Assembly: GCF_015326965.1 (NCBI RefSeq)
Contig: NZ_CP017659.1
Span: forward strand, 558,001 to 622,000
Reading direction: 5' to 3'
Origin: Paenibacillus sp. JZ16
GTDB lineage: Bacteria; Bacillota; Bacilli; Paenibacillales; Paenibacillaceae
DNA length: 64,000 bases
Shown here: positions 52,708 to 60,357 of the stretch, one piece after another
How the letters are laid out: each line of letters starts with the position of its first letter
Numbering within the stretch: position 1 is the first letter of the stretch
Program-made: the position numbers and the translations under genes
Notes under the pieces: model-generated
Database searches by the model: none
Told to the model about the DNA's origin: nothing
Seen by the model: the letters and a program-made list of their open reading frames with translations, nothing else

Positions 52708-53373
52708 TCATTTCCTTACCATTAAAGAATGACCTAAAAACCAGCTATATAATTCCGGATTATCGTATGTTTCTGTCCAGGAGTTGTGATTCGTCTCAGG
52801 ATAAATTGTGAAAGAGACATTTCCACCGTTTTCGCGAAGTGCGTCTACCATTTTTTCTGATTCAGAAATGGACACTATATCATCCTTCGCGCCATGGAAT
52901 GCCCAGATGGGTGTTCCTACTAGTTCATGTACCCGGTTGGGGTTACCTCCACCACATATCGGAGCGATAGCTGCGAACCTTCCTGGATATTCTGCTGCTA
53001 AGTGCCACGTCCCATAACCACCCATGCTTAGCCCCGTCAAGTATATCCGATCTGGATCAACGTTATAGTTTGCAATGATCTCATCTACTAATGCCATCAA
53101 TCCGTCTTGTTCAGCATTCCAAAAAGAATCCTCCGGGCATTGAGGGGAAATCGTAATGAATGGAAAAGAAGGATCGCGTTCTGCTATCATAGGAATTCCA
53201 TGTGCTTTTACCAACTCCAGATCATCTCCACGTTCACCTGCCCCGTGAAGAAACAAGATTAAAGGCCACTTATTTGAGGACTCTTTTTCATGTTGATCTG
53301 GCAAATGTAAGAGGTATTTCATCCGCACTCTTTTAGTTATTTCTTTTTCAAATTTATTTGCGGTTTGACTCAT
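52708..53373 (-). CDS. Alpha/beta hydrolase / esterase with polyhydroxyalkanoate-depolymerase-like fold
   Basis: Cytoplasmic or surface esterase of 221 residues without signal peptide. LILFLHGAGERGDD gives the oxyanion loop, LTGLSMGGYGTW the nucleophile Ser, FHGAKDDIVS the Asp and NHNSW the His. The pattern PQCPEDSFWNAE is typical of the prolyl-oligopeptidase-like phospholipase/carboxylesterase group. Natural substrate unknown. Confidence 0.85.
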   Translation of the reverse strand: MSQTANKFEKEITKRVRMKYLLHLPDQHEKESSNKWPLILFLHGAGERGDDLELVKAHGIPMIAERDPSFPFITISPQCPEDSFWNAEQDGLMALVDEIIANYNVDPDRIYLTGLSMGGYGTWHLAAEYPGRFAAIAPICGGGNPNRVHELVGTPIWAFHGAKDDIVSISESEKMVDALRENGGNVSFTIYPETNHNSWTETYDNPELYSWFLGHSLMVRK

Positions 53374-53498
53374 TGTATCTCCCTCACTTTACTGATATCT
53401 CCCATAGGGGGTAAAAATAGAATTCCCCATATTTCCCGGAATTCCTTCAGTTGCATTAACCTGCCCGTTAGCTAATGAAGTTGCATGGAAACATAATT

Positions 53499-53570
53499 AG
53501 ATACTTATCTAATCGGTAATCGGAACAAGTTCTTGTCCTCGACTCGGAACAAGAACTTGTTCCGATAAAC
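53499..53570. repeat. Family B repeat, hairpin core only
   Basis: Arms 53519-53538 (ATCGGAACAAGTTCTTGTCC) and 53547-53566 pair at 19 of 20 positions around the same TCGACTCG loop. The A of GTACAAG is changed to A in GAACAAG on both arms, a compensated change that keeps pairing. Confidence 0.82.
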
Positions 53571-53576
53571 CTACCC

Positions 53577-54118
53577 CAGAGATTTGCTTTGGTCTATGGC
53601 AGCCTCCAGATCGACACCCACTTTCCGACCGACTCCGTTGCATACCGGGCACATCCCTTGTGTAGTATTGAAGGAGAAATGGTCGACATTGCCTACTTAC
53701 GGCTGGCCCACACGCTCGAATAACAAGCGTAACATCGGAGCAATATCGCTGACCGTGCCGAGTGTCGATTGCATGCCTCCTCCAAGCCGCTTCTGGTCGA
53801 CCACAATCGCCATGCTCAGGCTTTCGATATTGTCGGCGCGGTTGCGAGGCAGGAAATTAAGTGCAAACTGAAGTTATCGTTCAACAGCGCCTGCGCTTCT
53901 GCAGCGATGGTATCAAAGACAATCGACGATTTACCAGACCCGGACACACCGGTAAAAATTGTGATTTTACTAAAAATGACTGAATCCAAAATGATGAACT
54001 GCTTCATGAGTTTGACGTAACTTGTGTTTTTCAGCGTGGCTACATCGACGATTTGGATTTCGAGCGCTACTACCAAGTACAGGTTCTTATTCGTCCCACG
54101 TCTGAAGATTAATGGCAT
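53577..54118 (-). pseudogene. UvrA-like (excinuclease A paralogue) remnant
   Basis: Fragments of a UvrA-like ATPase in several frames: ITIFTGVSGSGKSSIVFDTI (Walker A, typical of UvrA and its drug-resistance paralogues), STLGTVSDIAPMLRLLFERVG, then after a TAA stop VGNVDHFSFNTTQGMCPVCN and GVGRKVGVDLEAAIDQSK with the CPVCNGVG zinc-finger segment. The body between these parts is absent. It lies next to a drug-efflux pump and MarR gene, as UvrA-like paralogues often do. Confidence 0.8.
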
Positions 54119-54163
54119 ATTTATACAGAATAATTGGTGGCGAATTGTTTGCTGTCCCTGATA

Positions 54164-55606
54164 TCAGTGATGAAGTTCCTCAGAGGCTGCTTTTGCTGGC
54201 AGCAAAAGCATGAGAGCAGCCGCTATAACATAACATGCAATTAGCCAGGGAAGAATAAAAGTCAATGCATCGCCATAAGCAATCAATTGATTTTCTTCAA
54301 CGGTAAATGAAGAGTTTAACCTAGAGAAGAAAAGGACACCCAGGATCGCAATTCCGATGGAGTTGCCTATTTGACCAATCGTAGTAAGAACGGCACCGGC
54401 AGAACCAGCATCTTTGCCAGGGACCCCAGCAATAATGACATTCACCAGAATAGGCGCAGTAAAACCGATCCCTAATCCGCCGATAAACATTGGCAAGGCG
54501 AGCGCCCAATAAGATGGATCAACACCATCTCTGACATTTAGCAATAGAATTCCCTGAGAGATCGCAAGAAGTAAACTGCCGAACACAAGCATGGCGCGAC
54601 CGGCCCGGTTTGCAAATTGGACACCGATGCCAGATGTAATGATAGACCCTATCGCGTAAGGAAGAATGGCCATACCCGTTTCAAGCGCATCCCGTCCGGT
54701 GCCGAATTGAAGGTAAAGGGCAAATAGGAAGAAAAATGAGCCTATACCCCCAAAGAATAACAGGGAAGCGGAAAGACCACTTGTAAATGCTCTTATACGC
54801 AAAAGCGCCGGATCAAGTATTGGTTGATCGCCGCCTGCGGCCAAGCGGCTTTCTCTCATAAAAAAGAGCGCTATCAATGGGATGGATAAGGCAAGCATTA
54901 CGAAGCCCCACCATGGCCACCCCCACTCACGTCCCTGTACTATAGGTAACAAAATTAATATCATCGCAAATGAAATTAGTACTGCGCCACCCAAGTCAAG
55001 TTTCATTGAACCAGCTCCACGGGATTCAGGTATATACCTGAATCCAAGAATAAGACCGACGATACCGACTGGTACGTTCACCCCAAAAATGGTGCGCCAA
55101 CCCAATCCCAAAAGATCAGCATTAACAAGTATTCCTCCAAGCAGTGGCCCCGCCAGGCTAGCTAGACCTAAAACAGCACCATAGGCTCCGAATGCCTTAG
55201 CTCGTTGAGATGGCGTAAACGCTGTGCGAATAATGCCAAAAACCTGGGGTATCATTAAACTTCCAGTTAACCCTTGCGCAACACGTGCAGCGATTAAGAA
55301 AGCCGGACTAGTAGCAAGCGCACATAATAACGAGGCTAAGGTAAACCCCATAAGTCCTATTAAGAAAGCACGTCTCCGTCCAAACTGGTCACCTATTCGT
55401 CCGCCCGTTATTAATCCAGCTGCTAACGCAAGTGTGTACCCTGCCACCGTCCATTGGAGCTCTGCTTCGCTGGCTCCTAACGATATGGATATCGAAGGAG
55501 CAGCTACACTGACAATCGTTGCATCAAGCAATTCCATGAAAACCGCAACTAAGACGACAACTAGAGAAATTAGTTGTGAACGGGGACTTACTAATCGACT
55601 TTTCAA
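54164..55606 (-). CDS. MFS drug-efflux transporter (DHA2, EmrB/QacA type)
   Basis: Protein of 480 residues with 14 predicted membrane segments. Motif A-like RIGDQFGRRRAFLIG between helices 2 and 3, motif LLDATIVSVAAPSI (motif D1-like) in helix 1 and GAVLGLASLAGPLLGGILV (motif C-like) mark the drug:H+ antiporter 14-TM group. The TTG at 55606 is chosen because GGAGGT lies seven bases upstream. Divergent MarR gene 220 bases away is the likely regulator. Confidence 0.9.
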   Translation of the reverse strand: MKSRLVSPRSQLISLVVVLVAVFMELLDATIVSVAAPSISISLGASEAELQWTVAGYTLALAAGLITGGRIGDQFGRRRAFLIGLMGFTLASLLCALATSPAFLIAARVAQGLTGSLMIPQVFGIIRTAFTPSQRAKAFGAYGAVLGLASLAGPLLGGILVNADLLGLGWRTIFGVNVPVGIVGLILGFRYIPESRGAGSMKLDLGGAVLISFAMILILLPIVQGREWGWPWWGFVMLALSIPLIALFFMRESRLAAGGDQPILDPALLRIRAFTSGLSASLLFFGGIGSFFFLFALYLQFGTGRDALETGMAILPYAIGSIITSGIGVQFANRAGRAMLVFGSLLLAISQGILLLNVRDGVDPSYWALALPMFIGGLGIGFTAPILVNVIIAGVPGKDAGSAGAVLTTIGQIGNSIGIAILGVLFFSRLNSSFTVEENQLIAYGDALTFILPWLIACYVIAAALMLLLPAKAASEELHH

Positions 55607-55826
55607 TTTAAATACCTCCACTGTAAAGTATCTTTATGATAAAGCTTTATTATTATACAACATTATCGAATTATATTGTCAAGGGAATATTTCCATTCAA
55701 TATAACCAATACAACATATCCGTTTACGCCTTTACAGTCGCTTTGAAGTACATTAAGATAGTGGTGATTAAGCTAGTGTGATAATCTAGAGATGATATAT
55801 TGATATTAATCAAGGAGAAAGTATCC
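55607..55826. promoter_or_regulatory. Divergent promoter region of MFS pump and MarR gene
   Basis: AT-rich region with an imperfect inverted repeat TTATATTGTC...TTCAATATAA (about 55671-55704), a candidate MarR operator. A possible -10 TGATAAT (about 55779) precedes the marR start. Confidence 0.45.
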
Positions 55827-56324
55827 ATGGATAATCCAGAACTTAGAGACGTCACTGAACACCGCGAGCAAATTGTAAATGAACTTCGACGGTTTGGTGC
55901 GAATTACGCCGAGCTTTCACACCGATTTGCAACTTCGCTTAATTTACATTCTACTGACGCTATTGCATTAATAGAGATTTTCTACGCGGAGGATATTGGT
56001 TCTCCACTATCGCCTGCACGGTTAAGTGAGCGTATTTCGTTATCGTCGGGAGCAACCACTGCATTGCTCAACCGTCTTGAACGTGCTGGGCACATATATC
56101 GTACTCGCGAAGCTACCGATCGACGGATGGTTACTCTACATAGCGGTCCTAATGTCCAAGCGCATACTGCACAGTTTTTTGGACCTCTCGCTAACCACGT
56201 AGATTCAATGCTCAGAGAATATACGGACTTGCAGTTGATTCAATATGTGACTTTTTTAAACAAGTTTAACTCGACTATGAGATTAGTCCTGGATGAACAA
56301 CAACAAGAACCCAATTCAGAATAA
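55827..56324 (+). CDS. MarR-family transcriptional regulator
   Basis: Protein of 165 residues with the MarR winged helix: PARLSERISLSSGATTALLN (recognition helix region), RLERAGHIYRTREATDRRMV (wing with DRR). The ATG at 55827 has AAGGAG about nine bases upstream; the ATG at 55800 lacks one. Divergent from the MFS pump, which it probably represses until a ligand binds. Confidence 0.9.
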   Translation: MDNPELRDVTEHREQIVNELRRFGANYAELSHRFATSLNLHSTDAIALIEIFYAEDIGSPLSPARLSERISLSSGATTALLNRLERAGHIYRTREATDRRMVTLHSGPNVQAHTAQFFGPLANHVDSMLREYTDLQLIQYVTFLNKFNSTMRLVLDEQQQEPNSE

Positions 56325-56480
56325 AAAAGCACTGACAATGGCTTCTTTTCCCGGAATGCTGGCTACCCTCATACCAATAGCTTTCATTTTCACTTCAACA
56401 GGATAGCTAACTCTAGTTGCCGACAAAAAAACACCTCCAAGATGATCTCCATGCCCTACGACATGGTTGCATTTTCTTGA
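56316..56480 (-). mobile_element. IS3-family OrfA fragment
   Basis: Minus-strand translation ATRVSYPVEVKMKAIGMRVA resembles the start of IS3-type OrfA helix-turn-helix proteins (RYPVEVKMKAIEMR type). Only about 35 residues remain and no terminal inverted repeats were found. Confidence 0.5.
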
Positions 56481-56543
56481 AGGTGTTTTAATTTGTCTTA
56501 CATTAAGGGGGCGGTTCCCCTCCCCGGTCAAGGCCTTTTATTT

Positions 56544-56975
56544 TCAGCTCCAACTGCTTGTTGTATCATTCATGAAGAACTGAAATGTAATGTTAAAATG
56601 ATCTTTCACTATTCCGAAGCAGGGACTGAATTCAGTTTCTTGCAACGGGAATATAACTTGTCCTTTTTCACTGAATTTTTTATACATTTCTTCAATCTCG
56701 ATTTGTTGCGTAGCTGTAATGCAAATATTTACCTGATCTCCGATTACAATAGATTTCCCCGGAAAGATGTCAGCGACCATCAAATCATTTTCACCGGTTT
56801 GCAACACAGCATGGGAAATACGAGTCTTCACTTCATCAGGCAAACCATCGGCATCCGTGCCTTCCCCGTACGTAGTTTTGAACAGTAATTTCGAGTTCAA
56901 CGCTTCCCGGTAAAACTCAATCGCTTCCGCAGCTTGTCCATCCAGCATAATAAATGGTGTTGAGCGCATTGACAT
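56544..56975 (-). CDS. PhnB-like VOC-superfamily protein
   Basis: Protein of 143 residues of the glyoxalase/bleomycin-resistance fold, PhnB subgroup: TPFIMLDGQAAEAIEFYREA, HAVLQTGENDLMVADIFPG, and the C-terminal GIVKDHFNITFQF (usually GxvxDpFGvxW in the family; here the typical Trp is Phe). RBS AAAGGAG precedes the ATG. Function of this subgroup is usually unknown. Confidence 0.85.
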   Translation of the reverse strand: MSMRSTPFIMLDGQAAEAIEFYREALNSKLLFKTTYGEGTDADGLPDEVKTRISHAVLQTGENDLMVADIFPGKSIVIGDQVNICITATQQIEIEEMYKKFSEKGQVIFPLQETEFSPCFGIVKDHFNITFQFFMNDTTSSWS

Positions 56976-56999
56976 ATAAACAGCTCCTTTTACTTGAAA

Positions 57000-57702
57000 T
57001 TGTCCAATTTGTTATTTGGACTTCATTAGCATCTTATCGTACAATAGTGACAAAACTTGTCATAAATACAAGAAATGGAGTTTACAATGGCAAAGTCGAA
57101 AAGACCGATCGAGATTATGATAATCATCAACAGATAGAAATCCTTCAACACCAAAGATCTTGCCAATTTTGCGACCTGGTTAGATTCTATGAAGGCTACT
57201 CTATAATGTAGTCACATTTGAGTCAAAATCCTATAGTGTGGCCACTTTTCTGCATTTTTTGATGACACAAATTATTCTACATAAAAAAAAGCCCGGCAAG
57301 CCATCCCAATGCTCTTCCAGCAGCTTGCTGGCCCAGCGATATACTTGCATGGTGATGTTAGACGGATCTTCCATCTTCATTTGTCTGGAGAAGCCAGTGG
57401 GCGATCAAAGTCCGCTCCCATACACCCGATCAAAGAGTTGTTCCATAACAATGTGAAAAAACTGTCATGCATCATGGTGTTATTGAAGGTTTTAACTACA
57501 TATGCTTATTATTTAGATGATCATCTATCGGTAATCGGACTATGTTCTTGTCCCCCAACACTCGACATTTTTTCATTTGTTCCGCTTAAGTCTTTGTTTC
57601 GCACGCTTCGCGATCTCAACTGGCTAAAGCCGCTAATCAAAAAAGCCCGCTATTTATGCGGACTTTTAAGCGTACATGTTCTTGTTCCTCGACAAGTGGA
57701 GA
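57000..57702. other. Intergenic region with remnants and repeats
   Basis: Contains scattered open remnants but no full gene: a minus-strand stretch near 57290-57380 reading MEDPSNITMQVYRWASKLLE, EHWDGLPGF; a family B copy at 57513-57566 (ATCGGTAATCGGACTATGTT); and a further GTACATGTTCTTGTTCC near 57672. Looks like an insertion-prone site. Confidence 0.45.
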
Positions 57703-58452
57703 TCAATCTTTCGGCTTAATTGTAATGCCCAACTTCTTAAAAAATGGTTGCAACTGCTGTTCCACTTGCTCTATATTCGTTTGATCTTCCTTTGATAGCC
57801 GTTCAATATGAACACTACCATCCGGATCAAGTGTTTTGGCGTCATAAGCCATTAATTCATTTACTAATTTTTGAAACTCATCAAACTCTTCTTTGCTTAA
57901 TATTTGCCCTGCTTCATCTAGCACTCCATTCCAAAAAGTAGCGCTATCTATAGGTTTAGCTTCTCCCTTCGTTGATTGAACTTCATTTAATTTGCGAAAG
58001 AGTGGCTCTAGCTCTGCGGTTAACCTTCTATAGATTTTTTGCTCTCCTACACTCAATCTCTCGATATGAAAATCCCCATTTGCATCGGCAACTTTCAAAT
58101 TAAGGGTGCCCAATTCTTTTAGTAAGGACATCCATTTTGTAAACTCCTCTTCACTTAGGTTTTGTTTAGCGGTCTGCAGCTTTGCCTCCAGCCCATCATA
58201 TTGTTTTTGAGTTACTCCGATATTTTCCCTCGAACCATAGATGGAATCAGCTATGTAGCTATAACCGGCAAAAGCACCTGTTGGGATTAACAATGTAGCG
58301 GCCAAAATACATACAACGACCCATTTTTTCATTTGCCTTCCTCCTTGAATGTGTACGACTTTGTTTAATATTTTTTCCTTGAGCTCCGTTGGTGCGTTCC
58401 ATTCTTTGGTCTCTTCCTTAAAAGCAGTTTTCAATCTTTCATCGAGACTCAT
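57703..58452 (-). CDS. Anti-sigma factor-like membrane protein (DUF3600-like)
   Basis: Protein of 249 residues: cytoplasmic N-terminus (1-41, MSLDERLKTAFKEETKEWNAP), one membrane segment (VVVCILAATLLIPTGAFAGYSYI) and a large outside domain with two repeat halves (each ending FHIERLSVGEQKIYR / VHIERLSKEDQTNIE). It resembles DUF3600 proteins paired with sigma factors. It starts directly after the sigma gene (no gap), the classic sigma/anti-sigma arrangement. Signal sensed unknown. Confidence 0.8.
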   Translation of the reverse strand: MSLDERLKTAFKEETKEWNAPTELKEKILNKVVHIQGGRQMKKWVVVCILAATLLIPTGAFAGYSYIADSIYGSRENIGVTQKQYDGLEAKLQTAKQNLSEEEFTKWMSLLKELGTLNLKVADANGDFHIERLSVGEQKIYRRLTAELEPLFRKLNEVQSTKGEAKPIDSATFWNGVLDEAGQILSKEEFDEFQKLVNELMAYDAKTLDPDGSVHIERLSKEDQTNIEQVEQQLQPFFKKLGITIKPKD

Positions 58453-59025
58453 TTAGCTCCTCCACCTTTCCCATAGCCAGAATGCTATTTTTCTTTTTTT
58501 GCGCATCTTTTGCAGAGCAGCATTAATCCGCGATTTTACCGTACCAAGAGGGATTTCTAATGTGGCTGCAATTTCTTCTTGCGTGTAATCATTCATATAA
58601 TGCAGAATAACTACTAGCTTCAGCTTATAAGGAAGTCGATTTACGCATGCAAGTAGCGATTGATTCGATACTTTGTTGACCACCTCACTTGAGAAATCGT
58701 AGACCACGGCTTGGTCAATCCGTTCAGCTTTTTTGATGATCCGCACATGTGTCCAACTCTTTCTGCGGTAAGCCTGAACTTGCCGCATGACCACTCCCAT
58801 TAACCAAGGCCGAAACGGCCTGCTTACGTCAAACTTTTCAAGAGACCGGTATACTTGAATATAAATCTCCTGAACGACATCCTCTGCATCTGATGGTTCC
58901 CGAATAAGGAAATAAACAGTATTGTACACGTCCTTAATGGTTGCTTCATATAACTCACCAAACGCATCACGGCTCCCGGCCAGCGTAAGCGAAATAAGCC
59001 TTGCATATTCAGATTGATGATTCAT
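58453..59025 (-). CDS. ECF-type RNA polymerase sigma factor
   Basis: Sigma-70 ECF protein of 190 residues. Region 2: AFGELYEATIKDVYNTVYFL and DAEDVVQEIYIQVYRSLEKF; region 4: YTQEEIAATLEIPLGTVKSR with the helix-turn-helix. It directs RNA polymerase to a small regulon, likely including its own operon; its activity is held by the membrane protein encoded downstream. No recognisable cognate promoter was identified. Confidence 0.92.
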   Translation of the reverse strand: MNHQSEYARLISLTLAGSRDAFGELYEATIKDVYNTVYFLIREPSDAEDVVQEIYIQVYRSLEKFDVSRPFRPWLMGVVMRQVQAYRRKSWTHVRIIKKAERIDQAVVYDFSSEVVNKVSNQSLLACVNRLPYKLKLVVILHYMNDYTQEEIAATLEIPLGTVKSRINAALQKMRKKRKIAFWLWERWRS

Positions 59026-59307
59026 CTGCCACCTCCCCCTTCGGTCTTACAGTATATATTGGTAATATTTATTGATATCGTTCGAATTATTTCAAAATAT
59101 AGGACAAGTATTCAGCTGTGACCGGAAAATGATTTATTTCTGCATATCGGCATATCCGCTGGCGTTATTGTTAAACCAAGATGCCTTATAAGAAAATCTG
59201 CCGAAGTTAAGGATAAAATTCCTTATCACAGGCTTTGGACAAAAGCTTATATTCATAAATCAAAAGGCCCGCTATTTATGAGGACATTTATGCGTATATG
59301 TTCGTTG

Positions 59308-59356
59308 CCATAAAAAAGCGGGCCCTCTCTTTCTCTACAAGGGGCTCGCTTTTGTA
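59308..59356. terminator. Bidirectional hairpin
   Basis: AAAAAAGCGGGCCCTCTCTT and AAGGGGCTCGCTTTT arms form a terminator-like stem flanked by A and T runs. Between 59026 and 59390 no gene was seen. Confidence 0.6.
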
Positions 59357-59394
59357 AATCATCAGCTGAGCAAAGTTCAACTAACGTATCCCGT

Positions 59395-60019
59395 TAGTTC
59401 AATCATTGAATGCTGTAGTATACGATCGAATTGTTCTTTGTAGTAAATGAGAAGATCTCCATCTTGTGGCTCGATTTCCACGGGTATCTTGATTTGATCG
59501 TACACATTTTCTTGCTCATTCATCCATTGGGCATGAAACACATCGTCTCTGTGTCTGGCCCTCCAGACTTCCCTCCATTCGAATTCAGGAAATGAAGTTA
59601 ACTTTTCTTCCTTGCCGATCTCATGGTAATCCTTAAGATCGTTTAAATGAGCCCGTTCCTCCTCGGTCGTCGATTCGTACCACTGGGGGGTAATGGTTCA
59701 AAAACAGAGCATGGTTACAATGGAAAATCTGGATGTCCCGTTGCCGCAGTGAACGTACTAATGGCGTTAGTTTATTCAGAATGATTTTTTCTTCCTTCGT
59801 GCATGAGAAGTTCCTCTTTACGTACTTAACTCCCCACCTAAGGAATCAACAACAGGACCGTCCTCCCACCCAAATTTCCACAGATTCACGAGTGCGATTC
59901 CAATCTCTTCAGATCGAAAAGTGAATTGGGATACGAACGTACAAAACTAGATTCCGTATATGTTGCGCCGGGAAGTGGCGATCTTGGGGTGAATTCTAAG
60001 TCAATTTTAACGTCCATAA
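59395..60019 (-). pseudogene. Multiply frameshifted hypothetical gene
   Basis: Reads as one protein only if frames are changed at least three times: MDVKIDLEFTPRSPLPGATY from an ATG at 60019 with AGGAGGTG upstream; then NLWKFGWEDGPVVDSLGGEL; then KEEKIILNKLTPLVRSLRQR, DIQIFHCNHALFLNHYP; then PQWYESTTEEERAHLNDLKD, YHEIGKEEKLTSFPEFEWRE to HSMIELTG. The last shift lies in a C6 run (59685-59690). With several independent lesions this is probably a true pseudogene. Function not recognised. Confidence 0.6.
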
Positions 60020-60090
60020 CCAACACCTCCTGAAACGATTTTCGTCACAACGGAGAAAATTCCTTCAAGCCTCACTGAAACTTCTTAGTT

Positions 60091-60167
60091 AGATACTTGT
60101 ACCGATAAAACAAAAAAGCCGTTAAATCAGCGACTTTCTATGGGACTATGTTCTTGTCCCCCGACAG
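60091..60167. repeat. Family B repeat, 3' part
   Basis: CTTGTACCGATAAAACAAAA, hairpin AAAAGCCGTTAAATCAGCGAC, and GGGACTATGTTCTTGTCCCC. The long hairpin is cut to its right end. Confidence 0.75.
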
Positions 60168-60320
60168 CTTTCCACTATGCACGGCTTCAATAAGCTTACG
60201 CTCACCAGCTTCGTTACTTGATGGCTCCATACCAGCTGCAAGACTATTTACAATCTCATCGACGGCTCCCCAATCATAAAACCCGGCAACCAATATTAAA
60301 AATAAAAAAAGAGAAAGCAT
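60138..60320 (-). CDS. Small hypothetical reading frame, possibly a gene fragment
   Basis: Sixty codons beginning LSLFLFLILVAGFYDWGAVD (possible membrane segment) and then a soluble acidic part (EPSSNEAGERKLIEAVHSG). The last residues are coded by the family B repeat, which seems to have invaded the 3' end. No good ribosome binding site. May be a remnant. Confidence 0.3.
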   Translation of the reverse strand: MLSLFLFLILVAGFYDWGAVDEIVNSLAAGMEPSSNEAGERKLIEAVHSGKLSGDKNIVP

Positions 60321-60357
60321 ATCAACAGTCGTCGAATCGCTTTCTCTGCATTTAAAT

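Noticed and set aside
44937-53566. CRISPR repeats from the repeated ACAAGTTCTTGT palindromes
   Set aside because: Copies are kilobases apart, lie between genes and have no regular spacers.
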